From positions 1,736,001-1,800,000 of the forward strand of contig NHZP01000005.1 in NCBI GenBank assembly GCA_003313425.1: a stretch of 64,000 nt of DNA, written 5' to 3'. A model generated the notes under the pieces. The model made no database searches. It was not told the origin of the DNA and saw nothing but the letters and a program-made list of their open reading frames with translations. The position numbers and the translations under genes are program-made. Shown here in pieces: positions 56,652 through 64,000 of the stretch (its first letter is position 1; every line of letters begins with the position of its first letter). This DNA is from Pseudopyrenochaeta lycopersici. Lineage: Eukaryota; Ascomycota; Dothideomycetes; Pleosporales; Pseudopyrenochaetaceae.

Positions 56652-58520
56652 CTACTGCCCTCGGCCAATGGCGTGCGACATTAACTTATGTTTCCTCAGC
56701 AACTTCACCACCCCCGTGTGGCCATTGGCTTTAGCCACATCAATTGCGCTGAGTGCAATAGCGCCATTCTTAATCAGCAGATTTACTACCTGGTAGTGGC
56801 CTTTGTCTGCCGCTACATATAGTGGGTTGTTGTAATCCGCACCCTGTTCAAGAACATCTGCACCATTGCAAATCAGCAGCTTTACCACGTTGGAGTGGCC
56901 TTCCTTTGCAGCTACGCAGAGTGGAGTCCTGTCGAGTATGTCCTTTTTTTTGATGTCCGCACCGCTCTGGATCAACAGTTGTACTATATTAATGTAGCCT
57001 TTTTCTGCAGCTACAAAAAGCGGGGTCCTGTCAAATTCATCTTTGTCGTTGACACCCGCACCACTTTTGATTAAAAGTTTTGCCACATTGAGATGGCCTG
57101 ATCTTGCAGCTATGTTGAGTGGACCAAAAGGTGCACTCTGCGCGTTGACATTGGCACCCCTGTTAAGTAGCAACTTTGTCACACGGTAATGGCCGCTCGC
57201 CGCAGCTGCACAGAGTGGACGACCGTTCGGTTTATCCTCCCCATTTACATCCGCATCCCTGTAAATCAGCAGCTCTGCCACATCGTCATGGCCGTTCGCC
57301 GCAGCTGCACAGAGCGGACTACCGTTAAGTCCATCCTCCCCATTTACATCCGCACCCTCGTAAATCAGCAGCTCTGCCACATCGTAATGGCCGTTCGCCG
57401 CAGCTGCACAGAGCGGACTACCGTTAAGTCCATCCTCCCCATTGACATCCGCACCTTTCTTGATTAACAGTCCTGCCACATTGTTATGGCCGCTCGCCGC
57501 AGCTGCACAGAGCGGACGACAGTTCGGTTTATCCTCCCCATTGGCATCTGCACCTTTCTTGATTAACAGTTTTGCCATACGGTAATGGCCGCTCGCCGCA
57601 GCTGCACAGAGCGGACTACGGTTCGGTTTATCCTCCCCATTTACATCTGCACCCTCGTAAATCAGCAGCTCTGCCACTTCGTCATGGCCGTTCGCCGCAG
57701 CTGCACAGAGCGGACTACCGTTAAGTCCATCCTCCCCATTAACATCCGCACCTTGCTTGATTAACAGACTTGCCATACGGTAATGGCCGCTCGCCGCAGC
57801 TGCACGGAGCGGACTACCGTTCGGTTTATCCTCCCTATTTACATTCGCACCCTCGTAAATCAGCAGCTCTGCCACATCGTAATGGCCGTTCGCCGCAGCT
57901 GCACAGAGTGGACGACCGTTCGGTTTATCCCTCCCATTAACACTCGCATCTTTCTCGATTAACAGTCTTGCCATACGGAAATGGCCGCTCGCCGCAGCTA
58001 CACAGAGTGGACGACCGTTCGGTTTATCCTCCCTATTTACATCTGCACCCTCGTAAATCAGCAGCTCTGCCACATCGTAACGGCCGTTCGCCGCAGCTGC
58101 ACAGAGCGGACTACCGTTCGGTTTATCCTCCCCATTGACATCCGCACCCTCGTAAATCAGCAGCTCTGCCACTTCGTTATGGCCGTTCGCCGCAGCTGTG
58201 CAGAGTGGACGACCGTTAAGTCCATCCTCCCTATTAACATCCGCACCTTTCTTGATTAACAGTCCTGCCACATCGTCATGGCCGCTCGCCGCAGCTGCAG
58301 AGAGCGGACTACCGTTCCGTTCATCCTTCCAATTAACATCTGCACCTTTCTCGATTAACAGCTTTACCACATCGTAATAGCCCTTCGCTGCAACTCTGCA
58401 AAGTAGACCACTGAGGAGTTCACTCTGCGCGTCGACGTCGCCGTCATCCCTGAGCAGCAGCTCTATTGTTGCCCTGTCGCCTCTATTTGCAGCTCTGGAA
58501 GGGTCTCTATGGTAATCCAT
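56652..58520 (-). CDS. Ankyrin-repeat protein, 622 aa
   Basis: A single uninterrupted frame made almost entirely of about 18-19 ankyrin repeats of 33 aa. The central eleven or so are near-identical at DNA level (99-bp units encoding G(S/R)PLCAAAANGHYDVAEL and LLIYEGADVNGEDKPN variants). The first and the last five repeats are more divergent and closer to the ankyrin consensus (TPLFVAAEKGYINIVQLLI). No signal peptide, membrane segment or catalytic domain is seen. Ankyrin arrays bind proteins; in fungi, similar arrays often form the sensor part of NLR-like proteins, but no NACHT or HET domain lies upstream here. The start (MDYHRDPSRAANRGDRATIE) begins directly with a repeat. It lies 170 bp from the hAT3 target duplication. 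Confidence 0.85.
   Translation of the reverse strand: MDYHRDPSRAANRGDRATIELLLRDDGDVDAQSELLSGLLCRVAAKGYYDVVKLLIEKGADVNWKDERNGSPLSAAAASGHDDVAGLLIKKGADVNREDGLNGRPLCTAAANGHNEVAELLIYEGADVNGEDKPNGSPLCAAAANGRYDVAELLIYEGADVNREDKPNGRPLCVAAASGHFRMARLLIEKDASVNGRDKPNGRPLCAAAANGHYDVAELLIYEGANVNREDKPNGSPLRAAAASGHYRMASLLIKQGADVNGEDGLNGSPLCAAAANGHDEVAELLIYEGADVNGEDKPNRSPLCAAAASGHYRMAKLLIKKGADANGEDKPNCRPLCAAAASGHNNVAGLLIKKGADVNGEDGLNGSPLCAAAANGHYDVAELLIYEGADVNGEDGLNGSPLCAAAANGHDDVAELLIYRDADVNGEDKPNGRPLCAAAASGHYRVTKLLLNRGANVNAQSAPFGPLNIAARSGHLNVAKLLIKSGAGVNDKDEFDRTPLFVAAEKGYINIVQLLIQSGADIKKKDILDRTPLCVAAKEGHSNVVKLLICNGADVLEQGADYNNPLYVAADKGHYQVVNLLIKNGAIALSAIDVAKANGHTGVVKLLRKHKLMSHAIGRGQ
56980..58330 (-). repeat. 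Tandem 99-bp ankyrin-coding repeats
   Basis: The recurring antisense landmarks GCCGCAGCTGCACAGAG and AATCAGCAGCTCTGCCACAT recur at about 99-bp spacing. Units alternate between an ANGHYDVAELLIYEG type and an ASGHYRMAKLLIKKG type, which suggests duplication of two-unit blocks. Confidence 0.88.
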
Positions 58521-60035
58521 ATATGAACAAAGGTTTTGGAAGCGGAACGGTTTTTGTATATATTGCAGCTAAGATCATCCACTAGATGAAATTGGCTTGC
58601 GGCTGGTCCTCAGGGTCGCTCTACTAAGCAATTAGTATGAGTACAAGGTACATAAGTCTTGTATACTGTCATTAAATTAGACTATAGCTGACAGATAATC
58701 TTGTAAAGTGTACGCACTGTGAGCCAATAAAGCTAGCATCAGCGGAGTTGTCGAGCGATGAAAAAATACCGAAAACAAAACGCAAACGCGAAGGAACAGT
58801 ATAGTACATAACCCTAAGTGGATGGCGGAGACGAAGTTTTGTTAAGAGTCAACGGAATGGTGCGAAACAAGCGTAATTGTCTCCGCCGCGATTGATGACC
58901 GTGCTGACATGTTGACGATGACTGGACACACTTGCTATTAGGTCGGCACAAAACGTTGCAGCTTTTTGGAAGGGTGAAATTACTTTCGCTCGTGACTTAG
59001 TTGGCTATGCGAGCCCTCCTAACGACTGTCCAATCTAGTGATCAATATCCGTTATACCTGTATGTACTTTGAACCACAATAGAGGAAATTGCCGACAGAA
59101 TATCTTACGTCGACATTAACGACATTACGACCACGCTGCGTGCGTTGTATCCTCACACGGACCTCTACTCCCTGCGATGCCTTAGACCGCTGTCGCCTTT
59201 ATAGCCCTTGCTACTTATACAATGTTTGTCATGGGAGGTACGCCAGGCGCTGTGTTCTTGCTCGGACCCGGCTTGGGCACGATTATGCGTGTGGGCGGAG
59301 GGCGAAGTGGGATCCTGTCATCCTTTAAGATTTCCGAGAGAGCCGGGCTTAGACGGTAACATGGCAGATAAAGTAAGCAGTATTGGTCCGGACCCTAGTG
59401 CAGTTTGCGAGTTCTTTACGGAAGACAACTGTATGGGCAAGTCTTTGACCCTGGATTATCCTGGCCTTGATCAGCTTCTACCTGAATTTGAAGACCATAT
59501 CTACAGTTTTTGGTGTAGGCTGATTTGAGCAATATTCACGTAGACATGCGCTGATTGTGATTGTGTGGCCTGGCATGGATGGGCACGGAGGGACGTGCTT
59601 CGGCATGTAATGGATGCAGCAGGTTGGGCTACGATTGCAAGCGCGACCAGAGTTCACGTAGAGTCAGTTCACCCTCGCCAATTGAAGGTCCATTATATCT
59701 CACACAGTACATGTCATGTCTGCTCAAAGCGTGAACAATTGGCAACCAGACGATACTGCGAACTCACCCATGTTCATTTGTAACTTAGGTTAGCTTACAT
59801 TGCACAACCTTCTTCTGTCCTCCTTGGCCATGTGTAACGATGTCATCTGCGATGATTCTGAGTTGGTTGAATTTTATGGAGGTGAGTCAAATCTCGTTTG
59901 GACATGTTCGTTCTTTGCGAATGTCGTGATTTACATAAGTTACTTCGTGGTCATATAATGAGGCAAGTCTCCTCGGTTAATGAACCCACTGCAAACATAA
60001 ATTAAGTCTCTTTTTTGGGGAGTTTTACGGGAACT
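58521..60035. other. 1.5 kb with at most one small hypothetical ORF
   Basis: Mostly without recognisable genes. A plus frame ending at 59528 (from an ATG at about 59361) encodes MADKVSSIGPDPSAVCEFFT and later DNCMGKSLTLDYPG, ...FWCRLI. It is a short Cys-containing stretch that resembles fragments of small secreted proteins, but there is no signal peptide in frame. It may be an eroded exon. Confidence 0.35.
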
Positions 60036-60846
60036 ATGCTGTCCTTCACGCGCATACTAGCCGGTTGTCTTTTGACAAGCTTTGTTTACGCGCTGCCGCC
60101 CACACAAGGCCTCGCCAGACTCGCCGCTTTGGCACCTAAAAGTTCGTTAGCAGCGCCAACCGGCAAGCTCAGATACGTAGTTCTTAGCCTAGGCACCCAA
60201 AACTATACCTGCACCAGCGGGAGCGAAAATGACACTCCCGGGACCACAGGCGCAATAGGTGAGTATCGTGAGTGAGGAGCGCGAGTGCAAAGCTGACCGA
60301 CCACAAGCTACTCTCTATGATATCGGACAAGCGCTAGACAAAGACAAAGCAGCTGCATGGAAGATACCAATCATTTCAGGCATGGCGTTGTCGCTGAGCG
60401 ACAAACGCGGGATATTGGAAGGCTTCCTCAAGCAGCAGGGATATCATCATATCATTGGCCAGCACTTCTTCAGCAAGTTAAATGAAATCAGCACACCCAT
60501 TTTCGCTCTTGATGGGGCATACCAGTCTCCATACCCTGTAGCACAGGTCAGTAAAATTGGCGGAATGGATGCACCTGAATCAGCATATCCTGGCCTCAGT
60601 GGCGAGGGCGCGATCCAGTGGCTACACCTCACGGATACTAAAAATATGTCTTGAGGTGGTATCGACACTGTGTACCGGTTACAGACGGCCGGAGGCAAGG
60701 CACCGACGGCCTGTAATGGCTTGCCGACTAGCTTTCAGGTCAAGTATGCCGCGCAATGTAAGTATAGCCTAGATTATTCTATAATAGGTAGATAAGCACT
60801 AATGTCTATAGACTGGATTTTTGGGCCTAAGGACGCTATTGTCTGA
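60036..60846 (+). pseudogene. Secreted DUF3455-family protein, single internal stop
   Basis: The ATG at 60036 starts a signal peptide (MLSFTRILAGCLLTSFVYA, cleavage before LPP). The DUF3455 domain follows with KLRYVVLSLGTQNYTC, ALYDI-type ATLYDIGQAL and, near the end, DTVYRLQTAGGKAPTAC. Introns at 60259-60307 (GTGAGT...AAG; GAI|ATLYD restored) and 60758-60811 (GTAAGT...TAG; Q|YWIFGP restored) give 236 codons including the terminal stop TGA at 60844. The only defect is TGA at 60652-60654 (NMS-stop-GGID), possibly from CGA. DUF3455 proteins are small secreted fungal proteins of unknown function. It could be a recent pseudogene, or the stop may be a polymorphism or sequencing error. Confidence 0.8.
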
Positions 60847-62610
60847 GAACCTTAGATTTGGTCTAATTCTTATCTATCGTGCGGCTGCGTTTCAACATGC
60901 CGCCTGAGTCGGCGTGCATGCCGAGATTCCTGACAACGAAACAGCATAATGGAGACCAATCTGTATGGAGAGAGGCACAGAGGCGTACTTGACATTTTTG
61001 ACGGGAAGCGTAGTTAGATAACTTGCAAATCTGATTGACTGTGATCATGCGTTGATTCTCTGAACCGTGCTTCCAGCAAGTGTGGTGTATTCGGAAGAGG
61101 CTCGGGACGTGAGCCAAGTGTGTAAGTCGGCGAGCACTTGCTGTGTATGCCGCAATTTAATCACTTTTCTTCTTTAAATAACTAAATAGGACGCCCGCCC
61201 TTAATCAACCATAAAGAACAGGAAAGGACTGGTAATTTTAGATTTCTAAGCGCAAGACTTGTTCTTAAGAGGGCCTTTAATATCATTGCGGCGAAAGAAC
61301 CTAAAAAAGCGGGTGAAATAATAAATGTAGTTAACTCAAAATCAAAGTACTAGTACTTTATCTCGTCTCAGTGTGTGTTTGCGTCGCAGTCTTACATGTT
61401 ACAATGGCATCCGGCATGGAGACGCGATGCCGACGGGCGGGAATGATGCGCAATTCTAATGCAATCCTTCACACGTAAGCCTGGCGTCATTATACTCACT
61501 GCCATTCAGCCAGGAACTCTGTTAGCCTCCTGCCACATGGGACAGACGGCAATCCGGGCCCAGCCTCTTCTTCATCCACAGGTAGATCATGGCTTGGTCG
61601 GCACCTGCGATCCATGTTATGGACCCCGTCTCGCAACGCTCGGCAATCGTCGGTGGATGCAATTGAGCATGTCCTCAGCCTTAGTCTAGGCTTCCACCTT
61701 GGCGAAATACAGGCGAAGTCTTGTCGTCGCTGGGAAAAGGAGCATCCATGCCTGGTGTGAGGATTGTAGGCTTTGTAGTAGCAGCGAGCACAACATAGTA
61801 TGGAAGTTGTTGACAGGTCTAGAAAGTACGGGTGATATCTGATCGGAGAGACCGAAACTTTAGACTTTTCGGTAAAACCGAGAATATCTCGGCCAGTCCG
61901 AAGAGCTGAAGTTAAGACCGTAGATATAAAGACTAGGCTGCGCTTTGAAGAAAGAATGCGAGACAACTTAAAATAAAGATAATTTCAAGTCTATTGAGAA
62001 TTGCATTACATGCGTAACATTATTAGAGTACTCATACTAACAGAAGTCAGATGAGCTTTTGTTTGGATTGTAATAAGATTAATTCGTGTCGTGTCGCTTC
62101 TCGCGTTTTGAGGGCGCGGCGCTGTGTGCGCGCTAGGCCTACTTTGCCAGTGCGCCGTCGCAGCGCTCTGATTGGTGGAGTTACACCACACCCTTACACC
62201 TGCTTTGCTTGAGCAGACGACGTTCATAGTCATGCCGATACTAATCGATTAGCCACCGCCATCGCGCGCTTATTATCAGCCATTGCACCTCTCAATACTT
62301 ACGGCTCAGCCTTGTCTTGAGAAATGGCCAATGCTGAGAGGAAAGAGAACGAGGGTACGTTGTGATGGCATTGTATTGCTATGACGGTATCTCGCTACCG
62401 TGGACAAACCATCCAATGGCTAACGTCCGTTCATATTTCCATGCTCCCCCTGAATTTCTGAACACTAGCAATGAAGTGTACTTTCGTGGCTGCAGTGTTC
62501 GACTTACTATTCTGTTGATACGCTGCTCCTTCAGAACCGCCTCGCACTTTTCATGCGCAGCTGATCATCGCTGTTGGCTGAGGCACGCTCGCTTAAGAAG
62601 GGCCATCAGC
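60847..62610. other. 1.75 kb without a supported gene
   Basis: Only short frames without motifs. AT-rich at 61150-61350. An imperfect palindrome, CGAAACTTTAGACTTTTCGG / CCGAGAATATCTCGG, lies at 61850-61895. I see no coding evidence. Confidence 0.45.
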
Positions 62611-62725
62611 CAGTGATCTCAATGGTTCAATTCAATTCAGTTCATGGGTCTGAGCTGAATTGAACCGAGTCTTGGCGGTAAGTTCAGTTCGGTTTAAATG
62701 GTAAACTGAACCATTGAGATCACTG
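62611..62725. mobile_element. 115-bp hAT-type MITE
   Basis: The inverted ends CAGTGATCTCAATGGTTCAA and ...GAACCATTGAGATCACTG are flanked by the exact 8-bp duplication CCATCAGC (62603-62610 and 62726-62733). The interior is palindrome-rich (TTCAATTCAGTTC / GAACTGAATT types). It cannot code. The CAGTGAT start resembles the repeat at 38438. Confidence 0.93.
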
Positions 62726-62808
62726 CCATCAGCGCTTACTATAGTATGTAACCTCGCTAGCGGATACTGCACACGGTTCCGCCAATTCCCATACTGCTCC
62801 GAGTCAGA

Positions 62809-64000
62809 AATGGCCAATCATGGATTGGCAGCCAATTCTAGTCACGTGTCAAATCACGCGCTTCTTATCCACGTAATTTCTCATCGCTCTACAAGACAAC
62901 AAGGGCTGCAGAAGGTTGGTAAGCACATAGTAACATCGTTCCTATAAGCGAAGTCATAGTCCAGGAGTTTACACGTACGATAGTAAGCAATTTGCACAGT
63001 CATCAATCAAGTAAGGAATGAAAAGGGTTTAATATACGCCCACGCCTACGTCTACGTCTATGATCTAACATAATTACAGACAAGATAGATCTACACTGCC
63101 GTTATCACTACATTCGGGCTACAGGCGCCCTCCAGGATTTCAACATTGGATCTACCGGTATTTCGCTTGTCCATGCTAGTCCAGGTGATGGCTGAGACGC
63201 ATCTGGTTCAATGTCATCTGGCTTACTTGCCTCTGGACCAGCGGTCTCGTGTTGACGACCACTATTCGCATCATCTGTTGGACCGTCTCTAGCCTGTGTA
63301 GTTACCTTCCGTGGCCGGCCACGCTTTCTTTTACTTTTGCCTTGAGCTTGAGCCGCAGCATCCCTCCTGGCACGTTCTGCGACGATATCCTCGTAAGTCA
63401 TCACCCTTGCTTTCCCAAGGATTTCAGACTTCGTCGTTCTACGAGTCTTTGCCTCGTTGTTTACAGTTTTGAGGACTCTGATATAGTTCTGATCAAGTGC
63501 CTGACGAGCAAAAGATCTCTCAGCGGCGTTGGCATCTGATGACACGGGCGTTACTGGTGTTTGAATAGGTTCGCTCTGGGAAGCTTCATCTGTTCGAGGT
63601 GCCTGAACAGTCAGTGGAGCGTCTGGCTTTGTAAGGTCACGAAGAACCCTCGCAGGGTTGAATGGAAATAGTCCAGCCTTTGCCCAGCCTGCGAGGATAC
63701 TCTTTTTGGTCATTGCCTTCTCTCTTGCCTGGCTATATATGGTGGTGAAGTGCTCCTTGTTAATATTCGTCAGACCGCCGCGGTACAGTCGTTCTACTTG
63801 CTCTCGATATGCTGACTTCAAGGGGCCAAAGACCGATACGTCGCATGGCTGGAGCTTATGAGAGGTATGAGAAGGAAGTCTGCATAACACAACGTTGTTC
63901 TCAAAGCAAAATTCTAGAATCTCAAGGGTTTCGTGTGTTCCGAAGCCGTCACATACTAGTACCCGCGGTTTCCTGTTAGCACGAGCTTTAGTCTGGGGAT
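62809..64000 (-). mobile_element. Second copy of the E2-type pogo transposase unit (partial, runs off the edge)
   Basis: The inverse of E2 from about 34405 back to beyond 33140. It includes non-coding 3' DNA (62809-63107) shared with 34100-34405. The match to E2 stops abruptly at 62809, at the same point where E1-like right-end sequence begins in E2. So either this copy lost its terminal block, or the transposase unit was inserted into E1-type DNA in E2. Confidence 0.75.
63108..64000 (-). CDS. pogo/Tigger-like DDE transposase, C-terminal part (5' end outside window)
   Basis: Open on the minus strand from the window edge to the stop at 63108. It contains the second catalytic Asp (VCDGFGTHETLEIL, about 63950), the third (QPCDVSVFGPLKSAY, about 63840), AGLFPFNPARVLRDL, and a C-terminal basic AT-hook-like block (KRKRGRPRK, about 63320). 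It lacks the stops of the E2 copy, and CAG/CAA/CGA codons are preserved, so it has escaped most RIP. Relative to E2 it has a deletion of about 90 bp near 63535 that keeps the frame. It may be an active source; the N-terminal HTH is beyond the window. Confidence 0.9.
   Translation of the reverse strand, partial: PQTKARANRKPRVLVCDGFGTHETLEILEFCFENNVVLCRLPSHTSHKLQPCDVSVFGPLKSAYREQVERLYRGGLTNINKEHFTTIYSQAREKAMTKKSILAGWAKAGLFPFNPARVLRDLTKPDAPLTVQAPRTDEASQSEPIQTPVTPVSSDANAAERSFARQALDQNYIRVLKTVNNEAKTRRTTKSEILGKARVMTYEDIVAERARRDAAAQAQGKSKRKRGRPRKVTTQARDGPTDDANSGRQHETAGPEASKPDDIEPDASQPSPGLAWTSEIPVDPMLKSWRAPVARM

Noticed and set aside
57189..58259. Plus-strand repetitive frames (MAAR/VRRSCTERTTV)
   Set aside because: Antisense of the ankyrin repeats on the minus strand.
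59208..59528. A small secreted effector gene
   Set aside because: Cys-containing 55-aa tail but no in-frame signal peptide and no convincing upstream exon; not annotated as a gene.

Overview
The window is nuclear DNA of a filamentous ascomycete (Pezizomycotina; a Dothideomycete-like genome is my guess). The evidence is short introns (47-57 bp, GT...AG), fungal-only families (HET, HET-NACHT-WD40, ABA3-like terpene synthase, DUF3455, DUF6589-type protein) and C-to-T decay concentrated at CpA/TpG in repeated DNA, the signature of repeat-induced point mutation (RIP). It is an accessory, transposon-dominated region. Only a few reading frames look intact: a BED-hAT transposase, a P450, a HET-NACHT-WD40 gene, a HET/TPR/ankyrin-like gene, an ankyrin gene and the 3' part of a pogo-type transposase.

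Layout. 1-7110: a PIF1-like helicase (minus strand), cut by two hAT elements whose 8-bp target duplications overlap (139-3161, decayed; 3176-6294, intact 851-aa transposase). 7186-7916: hAT and pogo N-terminal scraps. 8367-11555: a P450 head-to-head with a frameshifted relic of an ABA3-like (alpha-ionylideneethane synthase) gene. 11557-18349: a TA-flanked terminal-inverted-repeat element (E1) carrying a complete HET-NACHT-WD40 gene. 20554-31329: a RING/patatin-like phospholipase pseudogene, split inside its RING finger by a 7,666-bp TA-flanked element (E3) with 935-bp inverted arms; E3 carries a 1,661-aa HET-TPR-ankyrin-like gene. 31792-34867: E2, with the same ends as E1 but a RIP-decayed pogo-type DDE transposase inside. 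34960-44496: terminal scraps, broken copia pieces, another decayed hAT and a helicase fragment. 44601-56472: a third copy of the 3.1-kb hAT, swollen to 11.9 kb by a 2,570-bp hAT (A) and a 6,250-bp element (B) that encodes a RecQ-like helicase and a DUF6589-type protein. 56652-58520: an ankyrin gene. 60036-60846: a secreted DUF3455 gene with one stop. 62611-62725: a hAT MITE. 62809-64000: a second, less decayed copy of the E2-type transposase.

Most notable. (1) Two HET-domain genes, the class behind fungal self/non-self recognition and NLR-like cell death, each lie inside a TA-inserted element; E1 shares both ends with a pogo-type element that has a transposase in place of the cargo. This suggests mobile packaging of HET genes. 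(2) Element B has 18-bp TIRs, an exact 8-bp target duplication, hairpin-rich subterminal regions and a RecQ plus DUF6589-type gene pair; I do not recognise it as a described superfamily. Boundaries were read by eye from terminal repeats, target duplications and frame restoration; family names come from motif recognition without database searches.
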